Below are positions 9,958-22,737 of a stretch of DNA of 64,000 nt, piece by piece. Below the pieces are notes generated by a model. It did not search any database and had not been told where the DNA came from. It saw only the letters and a list, made by a program, of their open reading frames with translations. A program made the position numbers and the translations under genes. How positions within the stretch are numbered: the stretch's first letter is position 1; the number at the start of each line of letters is the position of its first letter. This DNA comes from Okapia johnstoni (taxonomy: Eukaryota; Chordata; Mammalia; Artiodactyla; Giraffidae), in the NCBI GenBank assembly GCA_024291935.2, contig CM044306.1, positions 9,374,001 to 9,438,000 of the forward strand, in the 5' to 3' direction.

Positions 9958-11689
9958 CTGCAAAACAAAGATGCAAAGGTGAGCAGAGTCCGCGCCAATA
10001 AGACCGTCCTGGCTCTGAGGTTGGGGGTGGGGGGAGGTGGCAGCAGGGAGTCGGGAGGCGAGGGGCCAGGTAGTCCCAGCCTGGGCACAGCACTGGACTC
10101 CATCCAGAGGGGACAGACCAGGAATGAAGCCAGAGCCCTCCGCTGACAGGACCCCGGAGCAACTCTTGTCCCTCAAGACCTGTGGGTTGCTGAGGCCATC
10201 ATTGATTTGAACAAGGCTCACTGTGGATCTCACTCTTTGGGACTCTGGGGCTTTTTTCCCTTTCTTGCCAACATGTATGTATCAGTGGCTGGGAAAGTAG
10301 ATAAGCACACTGACTACTGGCCTGCCATCGTGATCACGCAGTTAAGGATGGTGAGTCCTACCCTGCCCCCTCCTCCCATAGCTTACTGTCAATCAGGCTT
10401 TTTCAGGCTGAAGGTAGAGGGGGAGTTACCTTCCTGCAAGAGGCCCCATCATATTTAGGTTGGGGGTCTGACATCGAAAAATTCTATCCTGCCAGCCTCT
10501 GAATCTGTCTTCTGTATGCCCCTGAGAAACGTCCTTGGGCTGCTTTTTGTAATAACACACATCCTATCAGAAGCAATGGCAGAGGAAGGTCAAACATTTT
10601 AACCCAAGGGGCATGGAATGGGAGGAGGAGACATTTGAGAGCATCCGTGGCAGACAAAAGGGACAGATGCAGAGGGAAAAGGCCAAAACACAAAGAAGGA
10701 TGGTCCTGGACCTTGACACAAGATGGAGGAGAGGGGAAGAGGTCAGGCTGGGAAGGTTCTGGAATGTTCCCTGAGGCCTGAGGCTGCTCGTGGGCCATGC
10801 AACCCAGGGCTTCCTACTAGCAATTAAGCCGGGACCCTGGTCTGCCCCGTAACCTGACAGGCAGGGATCAGCAGCTCACACTGTCACTTGGGCAGAGACC
10901 TCCCTCCCTTTTTTCATTTTGAGGCTCATCAGCTGGTGGCACAGACCGTTCTAATGGCTTTAAAAGCTTTGTCCTTCAAGATTCGGCTGTTCAGGGTCAC
11001 TGTGGATGAGTGTCACGTGAGCATGGGTGTGAGCAAAATAGAGAGACAAGGGGCAGACAGTCCCTGGCTTGGAGGAGCCTCCCCGCCTCCACCCCAGTGA
11101 GGGGCTGGAATCTCAGAGTCCCTGGCCAGGGCTGTCTTTTCCTGCAGACAGGGAGGTCCAGGACACGGACCCCCACCTGTGCCCACCCCCCTGGATCCCC
11201 CAAATGCTCTTTGGACCCCAGCCTGGCACCAGAGCCCCACGCCAGAGCTCCAGTGCCCCGCCCCGGCTCAAAGCCATCCTTATTTTTCCTTCTGTTGGCG
11301 CTGAGTCATGACTGGCCGAGGCCACAGGTTCCTGTTTCCCAGGCTGAGCCAGGCCCCAACCTACGAAGCCACATCCAGGAAATGCCAAGCGGTGGGCCAC
11401 GCCAGAACAGAGGGCCTTGCCCTTGTAGCAGGTCGTCCTGATCTCAGCCTTTCTTCCCACCCCGCCACCCATCTTCCCACCCCAGCACGTGTTATCTTTT
11501 CACAGTCACACCCCATCAGCTCAAACATCTTCCTTGGCTGCCCACTGCCATCCTCTAAAACAGAAGACTCCTTGAAACCTGGCACCAGCCAGTGACTATT
11601 TCAGCTGCCTTGGTGGTCACCCACTCTTGTTTGTTCCGCCAGTCCATAATACTCCCTGAATCTGAACCTGCCCAGAGGTGTCCATACTT

Positions 11690-11830
11690 TTAGCCCTGAA
11701 TGCCATCTCCTCTCTGCCTGGAGAACTTCTATTCATCCTTCAAGATCCAGCTGAAATAGCCCTTCTCCATCTTCTCTCTGGGAAATCCCGCCCTTTTGTG
11801 GCACTTGGTATATTCCACACCTCTCATCCA
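11690..11830 (+). mobile_element. L2-like LINE remnant
   Basis: The segment ccttcaagatccagctgaaat followed by tctctctgggaaatcccgcc resembles the 3' end of L2. Low similarity. Confidence 0.4.
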
Positions 11831-12309
11831 CTTTGCTATGAACACCTGTACCCTTGTTTACTCAGAGCCCAGGGAGCTTCTAACAGGCAGAAGCTATGTT
11901 CTAACCAGCTCTATTTGCTGAGCTGAACCTGAGATAAATGGATGGCAACACAGGTGAGGTTTGTCTTGGTCCCTCTTACAATCTGCCTAGTCTATACTTT
12001 ATTGCAACACTTCAGGAAAGTTTTTATGTGAATCAGTAAACATTAGATCAGTCTGTCATAAGTTTGCTCTTCCACAGTATCATCCTCAGCGCATGCTATC
12101 AAACAAACCAGGAACATCCAAAGGAGATCATAGGTCTAGAAGAAGCAATACTGCCAAACTGCATTATGGTACACCCAATTCTGCATGTTTTTTGAAATTT
12201 TTGGAACTGCTTTTCAGAGGTCCAGCACTCTGCACAATGCTTACTGCATTACAGGTATTCAATAAACACTCTGCTGACCATCAGAAAACAAGCAGAAAGT
12301 CAAAACTAC

Positions 12310-13105
12310 CATGAGGTTGCACTGCTCATCAGTCAGAATGGCCATCATTAAAAAGGCTACAAATAACAAATGCTGAAGAGGGTGTGGAGAAGAGGGAAGC
12401 GTCTACACCGATGGTGGGAACGTAAGTTGGTGCAGCCACTATGGAAAACAGTATGGAGTTCTTCAAAGAACTAAAACTAGAGTTGCCATATGATCAAGCA
12501 ATTTTATTCCTGGGCATATATCTGGGTAAAACTGTAATTCAGAAAGGTACATAGACTCCCGCCATGTTCAAAACACCACTATTTACAGTAGCCAAGACAT
12601 AGAAACAACCTGAATGTCTGCTGACAGATGAATGGATGAAGAAAATGTGAAATGTTACTCACCCATAAAAAAGAATAAAATAATATCATTTGCAGCAACA
12701 TGGATAGACCTAGAGATTATCATATGAAGTGAAGCAAGTGAGAAAAAGACCAATGCCATATGATATCACTTAAACGTGGAATTAAAAAAAAGACACCAAT
12801 GAGCAATATTTATGAAACATAAACAGACGCACAGGCAGAGAGAGCAGAACTCTGGCTGTCCAGGGGGAGGGGTGTGGCGGGAGGGAGGAACTGGGAATTT
12901 GAAATTAGCAGATATAAACTATTATATGTAGGATGGATAAACAGCAAGGTCCTACCACACAGCACAGGGAACTATATTCAACATGTGGTGATAAGTCATA
13001 ATGGAAAAGAACATGAAAAAGAATGTATATAATATAACCGAATCACTTAGCTGTACAGCAGAAATTAACAGCACTGAAATCAACTATACTGAAACCAAAC
13101 TTTTT
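12310..13105 (+). mobile_element. L1 LINE 3' end (ruminant-type)
   Basis: About 0.8 kb of L1: catcagtcagaatggccatc, tatggaaaacagtatggagt, catatgatcaagcaatttta, gcagcaacatggatagacct, and the 3' UTR ending atcaactatactgaaaccaa before a T-run and A-rich tail. Confidence 0.9.
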
Positions 13106-13269
13106 TTTTTTTTAAAGGAAAATAAGCAAAAACTACTCCCAAATAGCCAAGAGACCCCATTCGATTCCACACAATAAGGTCCATACATTATTCTCTTGTA
13201 AAAGCTCCTAAAGCTCCCAGGCAGTCTGGGTCCTTATTTGAAAGTGGGCAGCACCGGGACTCCATCCTG

Positions 13270-13440
13270 TTGTAGCCGCTCCCTGCGACACAGCCTCAGG
13301 GAAGCTCCCTGACCTTGCTGGGACTCAGTTACTCATTTCTGAAACAGAGAAATACCACCACCACCAGTATGGGCACACCCTCAGGGTGAGGGGGGTACTA
13401 AGAGCTGGGCCTAAGAGATGCCTGGCACACAATGCATGCG
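13270..13440 (-). mobile_element. MIR SINE
   Basis: Antisense MIR shape: gctccctgaccttgctggga, ctcagttactcatttctgaa and a downstream atgcctggcacacaatgc. Confidence 0.5.
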
Positions 13441-16300
13441 CAATTCAGCGCAGAACAAACACAGCAGCACGGAGAAGAATGGCCCCGATTCTCTCACTCC
13501 CGAGGGGACGAGGAGTTAGGAGAATTGCACCATGCTCACTGCAGGCCCAGGGACCCAGCCCTGGGCATCGCGCACGCCAGAGCTGGGTCTGGTAACAGCT
13601 TCCCGGAGGACCTGCTTTGGGGCTACAGACCACACACTCGCTTTCAAAAATTGTCAGAAAAGAAGAGAGTTAAGCCTAGAACATTCACTGGCCCCTGAGC
13701 GGCTAGCTGCCCGCAGGGAGGTCGGGGGGGTGGGGTGGCAGGATCTCTGATTGGGCTTGTCACCGCGGAACAATTCAGATTCTTCAGGGTCTGTGAACTG
13801 AGTCTCAACGTTTTACAGAATGAAAGAAAAAGAGAAGGAAAGAAAGTGAGAAGGAAGAGAGAAAAGAGAGCTCAGTGCTATGGAAAACCTTCCCCAAAGC
13901 ATCAACACCCTCCAACCACGAAGGAGAGAGGCTGGGCACACTCCTGTCCACCTGGGTGCGAGGTACCATCTGGGCTCAGCACCCTCTGCATGGGGTGGGG
14001 GTTAGGAGACACATGTAAGTGTTGGCACATGAACTGATCACAGCCAGAGGATCCCACGGGCAAGCTACAGATAGCAGACGGAAAGGGAAACAGATGTCTA
14101 GGCCCCATGAAGTGGGGAGAGAGGGAGGGTGAGATGGCATCTCGGTGGACCCCAGCCAGCTCAGCCACGGATGTCCTGACCCTCAGCTTTCTGCCCCCGG
14201 CATGAGCCAGAGTGGGGACTGTCTTCCCTGCCAAGCTCGGAGTTGGGCTACCTTTTAAGTACAAACTCAGGGAGCAGGGGCCCCATTCTGTTGCCCAAAG
14301 AGAAAAAGGTGCAAGGTATGGGAAAGTCTTCAGTAACAGAGCCTGCCTTCAAGGAGATCCAACCTGGGGAAAGATACATAGGTGATGGACTGAAACACAG
14401 AGGAACACTGTTTCCACCTGCCAATGGCAGATAGAGGAAGAGGCAAGGAGAACATTGGAGAAACATGTTTCCTGCACCCAGCATGATGGGCATCACCCTG
14501 AGCTCCAGACTGGAGCCACTCCAAAACAGGGACGGGCCTCTCTGACACCCAGGCCATTTAAAGGACAGGGCTGGGGAGTAGCAAAGAGACCTGAAGAATC
14601 TGGGAAGAAATTAAAATTGAGGCATGGACTCATGTTTACCAAACACCGGCTGCGTGCTGAGCCCGGTGTCTGCCCCTGGGGCTGGGGATCAGGTTATGTC
14701 CTGTCCACCCCCACGAGCAGACAGCTCTGCTCCACCGCCCTGCCCCTCAAGAACCAAAGGCAGCAGCAGGAGAGAGGGTCTTTATAAAGATCCCTGTTCT
14801 GACTGCTTTGCACCCCAAAATGATGGCCTCCCCCCAGGCTGCTCAGGTTTCTGTTTCTTTCCCTTCGGCTGTGAACACAACATCTGGGTTTGAGATCAAG
14901 GGTGATTCGCTGGCTGATGAATTCACCGCCAGATGTTGGCTACCGGAGTGCACAAGCGTGGACTTAATTCAAAGCACACGCGACCGCAGAGCCCCCGCCC
15001 CCACCCCTGGGCTGTGGACACCACACGACGTCACTTCCCCCACTAGGAGCCTGCAAAAACAATCCTTAGTCCGCCCAGCCAGATTTGGAATGGAAAAGAA
15101 CGGAGTGGATGGAAAGTCAAGGTTGCGGACGATGATCCAAGGAAACACAGGCGACGTTCAGACTTTGAGAGATGACGACAGCCCCAGGCAAAACCAACGG
15201 AGGCCAGACTGTGCCACTGCCCTGGGTGGGGATGCGGGGAGGGGACAGGGAGAGGACGGGCAGGAAATCTTGGGTGTCCCCAGCACATGGTGTGGCCCGG
15301 AAGGACAGCACACTCGACTGGCCCGTGTTGATTCAAGTCTCTCCCATACCCCACTGACATGTGAGTCCTCCCGTGCCTGCGGACCTTATCGGGAAAGCAA
15401 CGGAGACTAAGAACAAGCCAAGGACAAAGTCTGTGCGGAAGCCAGACCCCCCAAAGAGAACTGCCTTTCCAAAGTTCATTTATTTCACGCTGAAATAAAC
15501 TGAATTATCTTGATTGTCTTGAAACGGGCCCAAATGCTCTCTGGAGGAACCCCATATGCTATGTACATATCCTATGGGAACTTTTCCAATGCGGCCACTC
15601 TGCCAACATGGGCTTCTGACCCCAGAGCATGTAAACCCATGGATGTTAGGACCCTGACTTGTAGATGTTCATGGCCTTGCCCCAACACACTCAACATCCC
15701 TGAATCCCAAGCACCCAGTGCCAGCCCCAGCATAGCTTCCGGCTTAAGAAAAAAATCAGAGGTCTGCCTGGAAAAGGTGTGGGCATCTCCAGGATTCGGA
15801 AAAACATCCATCTAAATACGAGGTCAAAATCCGGCCTGAACCATCTGAACCTTACGTGTGTACTGACTCAGGCTGGCGAGGGTGGCTCAGCGTCCACAGA
15901 AGCCACTGGTCCCCTCCTAGCCCAGCGCACCTACTGCAGCCTCTGCTTGGACTTGGGAGGGGTGCCCAGGGAGATGGGCATTAACCAGGACCCCACTGCC
16001 CTGCTCTTCAACCTCCCTCACAGTTGCGTGGAAAACGCCCAGTGGTCCCCCTGGTGAGGGACACACGGTCTGAATCATCTACTGCAGGGGAGGGGTCGGG
16101 GGACTTTGGCCAGCACACTGGCCAAAGATCCTACTGGCCCGTTAAGAGTTTGTGGGGGGCCACTCTGCTGCCGTGCCTAGAATAGGAGCCCTGGTTTGAG
16201 AGCAGGAGGGTCACCTGGTCCACCTGCTTGTCTCTACGAAGAACTACACACCAACCATTTCAGAACAGTTCAGATAGAAACAATTTTGTTCCAGACAGGA

Positions 16301-16566
16301 CCTTGTTCAGTTACTAAGTCATGTCTGACTCTTTGCGACCCCGTGAACTGCAGCACACCATGCTTCCCTGTCCTTCACAAGTTCTCTGAGTTTGCTCAGA
16401 CTCATGTCCATTGAGTCGCGATGCCATTCAGCCATCTCATCCTCTGTTGTCCCCTTTTCCTCTTGCCCTCAGTCCTTCCCATCATTGGGATCTTTTCCAA
16501 TGAGTCAATTCTTAGCATCAGGTGGCCAAAGTACTGGAGCTTCAGCTTCAGCATCAGTCCTTTCCA
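16301..16566 (-). mobile_element. BovB/ART2A LINE 3' fragment
   Basis: Antisense BovB tail with gttcagttactaagtcatgt, catgtccattgagtcgcgat and cttcagcttcagcatcagtc. It is the only ruminant-specific repeat between about 13.1 and 24.7 kb. Confidence 0.9.
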
Positions 16567-19500
16567 GCTCCCAATTATTTCAGTCCAGGCTCCAGACCCC
16601 TGCACTCCAGGAGTGCTCTGCTCCGCTGGGGTACTTGGGAGGGGGCTGGAGGATTCCACACTTCTGTCTACATTCACTGGAGAATGGGCACCTTGAGTGT
16701 AGACATCTACACCCTCAAATCACAGAGCCATTGAAGTCTTTGCTTAATCCCTACAGCAATATCCCGGGGCTGCCACTTGGGCTGAAGGTCTCTTGTCCCT
16801 TTCGGGTGAAGACAGTGACATTGTCGGCTGGTTGACTTGGCTGAAGCCCCTTAACCTTTGATTGACGAACGTGTCCCAAGTCTCAGGGGTGCATGAACGG
16901 GGGCACCTCCATTCCAGCTGCCACTAACCTTTGAGGCTAGAGTCAGGAGAGCGAGGGGCGCCCCACTTCCTGCATCTACCACCCCAGACACACAGTTGGC
17001 TGCTCTGCCCTCTGAAAGCTTTAATGGAATGATTATATTTTTTCAGAGCCGTGGTCTGGTATTACTGAAGGATTCCTAACTGCTTGCATGTAACTAAATC
17101 ATCTAGGGGGCCGTGGGGTGTGTGGTAAAGACACTGCAAGCCTTGGCAATGGGGCTGCATCTGCTTGTTTGGTAGAGGCAAACTTCACTGGCTGGAGTGG
17201 CGGGGGGGAGGGTGGATGGTGACTTAGAGACAGGGTTGTGCTCACGCGGGACTGCAGACTGCTCCCATGCCCCATGTTTCGGGGCCACGCCCCTCCCCAT
17301 AGAATAGCACATGGAAACGGGGTGCGGCTGCAGGTCCTGGGAGATGTTACAGGAATGCATGACGTCAGCACTGGCCTGGTGCCTGGAAGGCCCTGGGAGC
17401 ATCCAGCCCCACCTGCCCCTCCCGCCTCACTGTGCACCCAGCCCTCACCTTCCCAGGGGTCCCTCGATGGACATGGCCCTGGGGGCTCTCTCCGGGCACT
17501 CAGTTCTGCCTTCCCCGGCCTCAAGGCCAGGCCCCTTTCAGTTGGGCTGGAGGAGACCTCCAAGTTCGCTGCTTACAGGGAAATGAAGTAATTAGAAACA
17601 GCCCTGGGATGCTGCAGGCAACTGAGGGTTTCGTCTGTCCCTGTAGCAGCTGTAAGAGACTGGACTCTCCCCCGACCAGGTCCCCCAAAACTTTCCCCCT
17701 CCCCAACCCCAGGAGCCAACAGATGTCCGGGGCAGGGCTGAGCTGTCCAGGGTGAGGTCAAGACTTGGCCAGCATGACTCAGGCCAAGGTCAAAAACGCC
17801 TGGAATGATAACTGCTCAGCACAGATGTGTTTATTCGGGAATCGAGGGTGGGGCAGGGAGGGTGCAGACAGACAACAGGAAATAGCAGCACAGCCCCAGC
17901 CCGGGTCCACGCTGCTCGTGAGCCTGCACCTGAGGATCTGCCAGGCCCGCCCTTGTTGCTCAAGATTCTAGCACACACTCGTGAGCGGCTGTCCACTGGA
18001 TGCCCCGTCTCCATGGAGACCAGCTAGCCCATTTCCATTTTCTGTCCGTTGGCTTCGGCTCCCCTGGGGAGCAGGAGAGAAGCATCTCTAGGAGAGCCTT
18101 GCCATGCAAACACGCTGCAGGCCTCACTGCCCCACTTCAAGCTGCCCTCCTGACCCCTACCCCCCACCCCAGGACCACGACTCAAGCCCCACCACCCTTC
18201 CTCCCTTCTTGCTGCCAGCCCAGCGGGATCTCATGCCAGAGGCCTTGATCACGGTCTCCGAAGCCTTGGGCTCGGGGCCCTTCCCATTCACGTGCTGCTG
18301 AATCATTTGAAAAAAATGCATCCCGCTCCTGGGAGGATTTGCTGAGAACAGTGCGGCTTTGTGGAGGGAACTGCTGCTCTGCACTTTCTCCGCCAAGACC
18401 CTGAGGAGGAGCCAAGCTCAGCCCTGCAAACTCAAGCCTGGAGCTGGGAGCGGGGGCAGGAGCAGGACTGGGCGGGGCAGGGGGCAGTGGGAGGCTGGGA
18501 GAGATGCTGGGAGGACTCCCGGCCACCCCACCTTGCCTTCATCCCTCCCCGCCCGCAGGCTGAGGGAGGGGCCAGATGGACAGCAGAGAAGCGAGGGGCA
18601 GCAGGCAAAGGTCCCATCCTCACTGGTGGGCTGGGACCTTGGGCAGGTCTCATTTTAGTGTGTGAACACACACAAGGTGCCGGGCTGGTGGCTCAGGTCC
18701 CCATCCGTGTGGACGGTGCAGCAGCAGCGGCCCTGGCGTGGAATGCTGAAGCATGTGGTCTGTGGGCTGACCCTGACGCATGGCATTCCTCAGGAGCCAG
18801 GGGCAGGGATGGGAAGGCGGGAATCCCAGGACCACACCCCCAGCTGTCAGTGTGGAGAGACCCTGGGCGAGCAGGCTGGGAGGTCACACACCCACTCCTT
18901 GGCTAGTCCTCGTGAGCTTAGCTCACCTGCCCCTCGGAGCGGGTGGTGTGTGGGGTGCAACCCACCCCTCCCCCCAACCTTGTCTCCAGGCCCGGATGAG
19001 GGTGGGCTACACTCTGCCATTGACGCTCTATCCTGTTACAGAGCAAATAGGGTGGAGGCAAGAAGTGGCCGCCTCCTACTCACCGGAAGAGGCGCCCCTG
19101 CCCCCGCCCCAAGTTTAAAAACCTATTTTCCCGTCATTTTACATTTCTGAGTTTCTGGATGTTCTCGTGCACGCTTCGACCCGGCACCTGGCTGGATGGT
19201 GGGGGACAGGCATGAGGACCCCCAGGGCAGCGCCCACGGAACGCGGGGACACATCCAAAACCAAGGGTGCCCCCTGGGCCCCACCAGGGCAGGACCTGTC
19301 TCGCCGTCTCAGCTAACTGCTGTTCCTTGTCCCGGTTCTCGTCCGTCACTGCCGACCCCCACGTGCCCGTGGAGAGTGGACCTTGTGGCAGGTACCACCG
19401 TGCTGCCTGCCCCGTGCGGATCACTTGGGCAAACGAGGGGGGAGCCTGTCCACCAGCCCATCGGCCACAGAGGCCTTCCCCAGGGGCTGCCATCTGGCTG

Positions 19501-20635
19501 CAAGGACATGACCCGATGACCCAGAGTGAAACAGGAACAGGGAAGCTGCCCCAAATGTGGGGGTGGAAGCACACAACCAGGGGAACATTCTAGAAGATGC
19601 AGTTTCATAGAGGAAGAGTCCATGGGGGAAGGGGGGAGGACCCCCTAGGAGAAGCCACCGTGTCGGAGTCCTCACTGCCCTCTGGCAGGACTGGGGGAAA
19701 CCTTTCTGGGGGCGCTGCCCCAGGGTCCTTGGCACCTGGGTCCAGTCGCATCAAAGTGACCAACAAGGAGTGAAGACAGTGTCTTTGGGGACTCCACAGT
19801 CAGCCCCTGGGATACCATCGAGATCAAAGTGACCGGTGACGCCTCTGTTGGGAACCACTGGAGGGTCGCCTGTTTAGGGGGAGGTGGTCCTGGAGGGCTG
19901 TTCCGTTGCTCACATTGCTGGTCTGGGCAAGAGGGTGCTCCAGACCACCCCGCTTCAGTCTTCAGCAGGCCAGGTGGAGAAGGGCAGGGTGTTTCGTACA
20001 GCTGCCGGGGGACAGTGTGGGAGGGACTGTCCAGGCAGAGATGAGTCACCCTCCACCACGTCTCGCTGCCCTTCCCCGACACCTACTTTTAGCTCAAGTG
20101 TGGCCAAGAGGGGACGATTCCTCACCTAGAACATAAGGGGCGCAAACACAACCTTTGAAAGTGGAAACAAAAATAATGCACTCAAAGGCAGGCTTGCCCC
20201 TTCATTAGACTGTGGCTTCCAGGCCGAGTCAGGAGGACCTCATTACTCAGTGTTTGGGTCCCATCGTGGCCACGGGTTTAAACCCGGTGACCCCAGGGCG
20301 CCCCCTCCACCCTCAGAGCGAGGCAATCCCATGGCAACAGATGGAGTTCTGGCTGAGCACCCACTGAAGGCCTGAGCCCCTCCCCGCAGGGAATCCTCAT
20401 TTGGCCCGGGAGTGACAAAGCTCTCCCAGCCCCAGGACTTTTGTTTTTATTCACGCTGGACTCAGACCACACTGAGCGGCTCTGCAGCCCTGACCTACGA
20501 CTTTCCAGAAGCAGATGAGAGAAACGGGGCTGGGATCAAACATTTTCTCCACCTCAAATGGAAAAGCCACAGACAACAGAGACCCACATGATGGAGGCAT
20601 GAGATGGTGGAAGGGTCCGCACTCAAAACTACTGA

Positions 20636-20706
20636 TTTTAAAACAAAACCAAAAAAAAACCACCCCCCCAAAACCCCAAACCAAAAAAAAAAAAAAAACA
20701 AACCCA
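20636..20706 (+). repeat. A-rich / C-run low-complexity tract
   Basis: Alternating A-runs and C-runs (aaaaccaaaaaaaaaccacc, then a 16-base A-run at 20682-20698). No SINE body is attached. Confidence 0.8.
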
Positions 20707-21672
20707 AACACCTTGTAGGATGCCATTACTCTCCATACAAATGGGCACATTCAGGGGTTGGGGGCTGGATGCTCAGAGACGCGCATCAGGCCGCTCACCC
20801 CACCTGAGTATTCTTCCACCACCATCTAAGTCACTGTGGTCACTTGTTACCTGTATCCTCCACTAGGATGTAATATTTCCACGTGAGTGTTGTTCACTGT
20901 TCACCTCCAGTTTTGTGAGCCAGTGTCTGCCAGTCAGTATTTGCAAAGGAAAAATGGTACAAGGTCAGGCCAACATTTTCCAGAGGCAAAAAAAGAGGTG
21001 AAAATGGGAAGAAGAGGAGGAAGGAGACCTTTCCCACACCTACGTCCCAGCTGTGGTGTCCACACATTCCCAAAGCACTTTCTGATGCCAGGCCTTTCGA
21101 CCCCAATGCATTAGGGATGTTATTCTCTTTTTGGGAACTGGTCCAAAACAAGCAGCCCAAACAAGCCTCAGAGGGGCCCAGGATGACATGACACAGTGGC
21201 AAAAATGACACCTGCCTGTGAGATGGATGAACTAACTACGCTGGGGCCAAAAAAGCTTCCAAAAGACCACATGTGATATAACATCCTTTTTATAGGGGTC
21301 AAGCATAAGTAAAGCCAAACAATATAGGGTGTGTTCTGGTGTGCGAAATGGGGACAGCTCCCGAGTTCTGCAGATACACAACACAGCTAAGGAGGAACAG
21401 CTTACAGAAGAGGGAAGGGGCACACAGGTCAGGCTGGTTTTCAGCAAATAATTTCCGATCTCAGATTTGAATGGTGGGCTCACAGGTGATGATTACACTG
21501 TCTATATACGGGCAGGCTGGGGTCCCAACAGACTCTGCCTTCACTCCCTGTTGGTCACTACAGCTAGGCTATGGTGCCAAACATACGTAAGATTAAAAAG
21601 GCCATTGATGGCCCAGTGATGCCCACATACCATGACTGAAGAGGGGCTCCTACTCAGGACAGCTGAGGTTCC

Positions 21673-21691
21673 TGGGAGGGAGGGAGGGAGG
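21673..21691 (+). repeat. Short (GGGA)n run
   Basis: Four to five GGGA units (gggagggagggagggagg) within intron 1. Confidence 0.85.
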
Positions 21692-21721
21692 ACCATCTCC
21701 TCGATATGCTAAGCCCCGGGG

Positions 21722-21930
21722 TCAGCTAACACTGGCTTGAGGGCCAAAGCCTGCCTACCCCTTATTTCTGTAAATCAAGTCTTATTGGAACTCGGCCACA
21801 CCCATTCATTTAGTCTATGGCTGTCTTCCAGGCATTGAGTAGTTGCCACAGAGACCATATGGCCAGTGAAGCTTAGAATGTTTACTCTCAGCTCCTTGCA
21901 GAAAAGGTTTGTCCACTCCATTCCAATCCC
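21722..21930 (-). mobile_element. hAT-Charlie-type DNA transposon remnant
   Basis: Plus-strand pieces gtcagctaacactggcttga, tcttattggaactcggccac, ggctgtcttccaggcattga and gccacagagaccatatggcc match a common old mammalian hAT non-autonomous element. I do not assign a family name. Confidence 0.5.
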
Positions 21931-22099
21931 TAAGTATGCAACTGGTAGATAAAACCCCATCCAGTGTAGGATCTCCGTGGCTGCTGAGGCTTCTGGGTCA
22001 GGGGTAAAGCTGGGAAAAAGGCAACCAGTCACACATCCCGTTCCCTCCACCACTGCCAGCCCCAAAGGAGTCTGTAGGGGTGTGTCACTGAGAATCATT

Positions 22100-22172
22100 T
22101 CCCCTTTCTTTTCTCCTCTTTCCTCTTTCTTCCTCTTGCTCCCACCCCCTTCTCTCCCTCCCTCCCACTTTC
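22100..22172 (+). repeat. CT-rich tract
   Basis: Pyrimidine-rich low-complexity stretch (ttttctcctctttcctcttt, ccctccctcccac), about 180 bases beyond the likely 3' end of CEP295NL. Confidence 0.75.
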
Positions 22173-22351
22173 TAATATTAAATTTACAAGAATGTTACCA
22201 AGTGATGTCCTATGAAATGACGTGGCTTTGAAAAGACTGAAAGATTTTCATTAAGCCTCTCCGTGAACGTCTCAGCCACTGGCTAAGCAACCAATGATGT
22301 ATCTTTTGAAATTGCGCCCGTTTGACCTTGGATGCCCCTCCAAGTCCAGTG

Positions 22352-22357
22352 TTTATT
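22352..22357 (-). terminator. CEP295NL: Candidate poly(A) signal of CEP295NL
   Basis: AATAAA on the minus strand (tttatt on the plus strand) lies about 380 bases after the CEP295NL stop codon. Cleavage would then fall near 22330-22340. It is the first canonical hexamer I see downstream of the stop. Confidence 0.5.
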
Positions 22358-22737
22358 TGACTAAAACATCTGAAGCATTTAAATGTACCTGGCGCTTCCA
22401 TCTGCGCTCGCGGTACATGAAAACAGCCTCAGCTCCAGGACACACCTCTGGGCTAACGCTGGCCAGACCCATGTACCGCGCCCTACACGGGCACTTATTT
22501 TCATGCTAAGGATTCTTTCCGAATAGGACTTAGTTTTTAAAGGCAAGATTGGGAGTAAGTAGGATTTCTGCAGAGGAACTCGTGCCAAAAGCACAGGACG
22601 ATGACTGATGGCCCATTTTAAAGAGGCTACAGGTTTCCGAGCAGATGACGCAAATACAATCGCACAGACTTGGGTACCAGTTCCGGCAGAACGCCCAGTT
22701 ATCAGTGATGTATTTACAATGGGCGGGACTCTCACTT

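Larger units (their letters stand above)
9958..22330 (-). other. TIMP2: TIMP2 intron 1, part downstream of CEP295NL
   Basis: This is the 3' part of the 37.5-kb intron. It contains an L2-like piece, an L1 3' end, one MIR, one BovB tail and one hAT remnant. The long stretches 9958-11680, 13441-16300 and 16567-21720 have no repeat or exon I can identify apart from short A-rich and GAGG runs. This is an unusually low density of ruminant SINEs for the window. Confidence 0.85.

Noticed and set aside
14808..15410. 200-codon plus-strand frame
   Set aside because: No homology recognised, no splice or poly(A) context, and a competing minus-strand frame overlaps it. Random in GC-rich intron.
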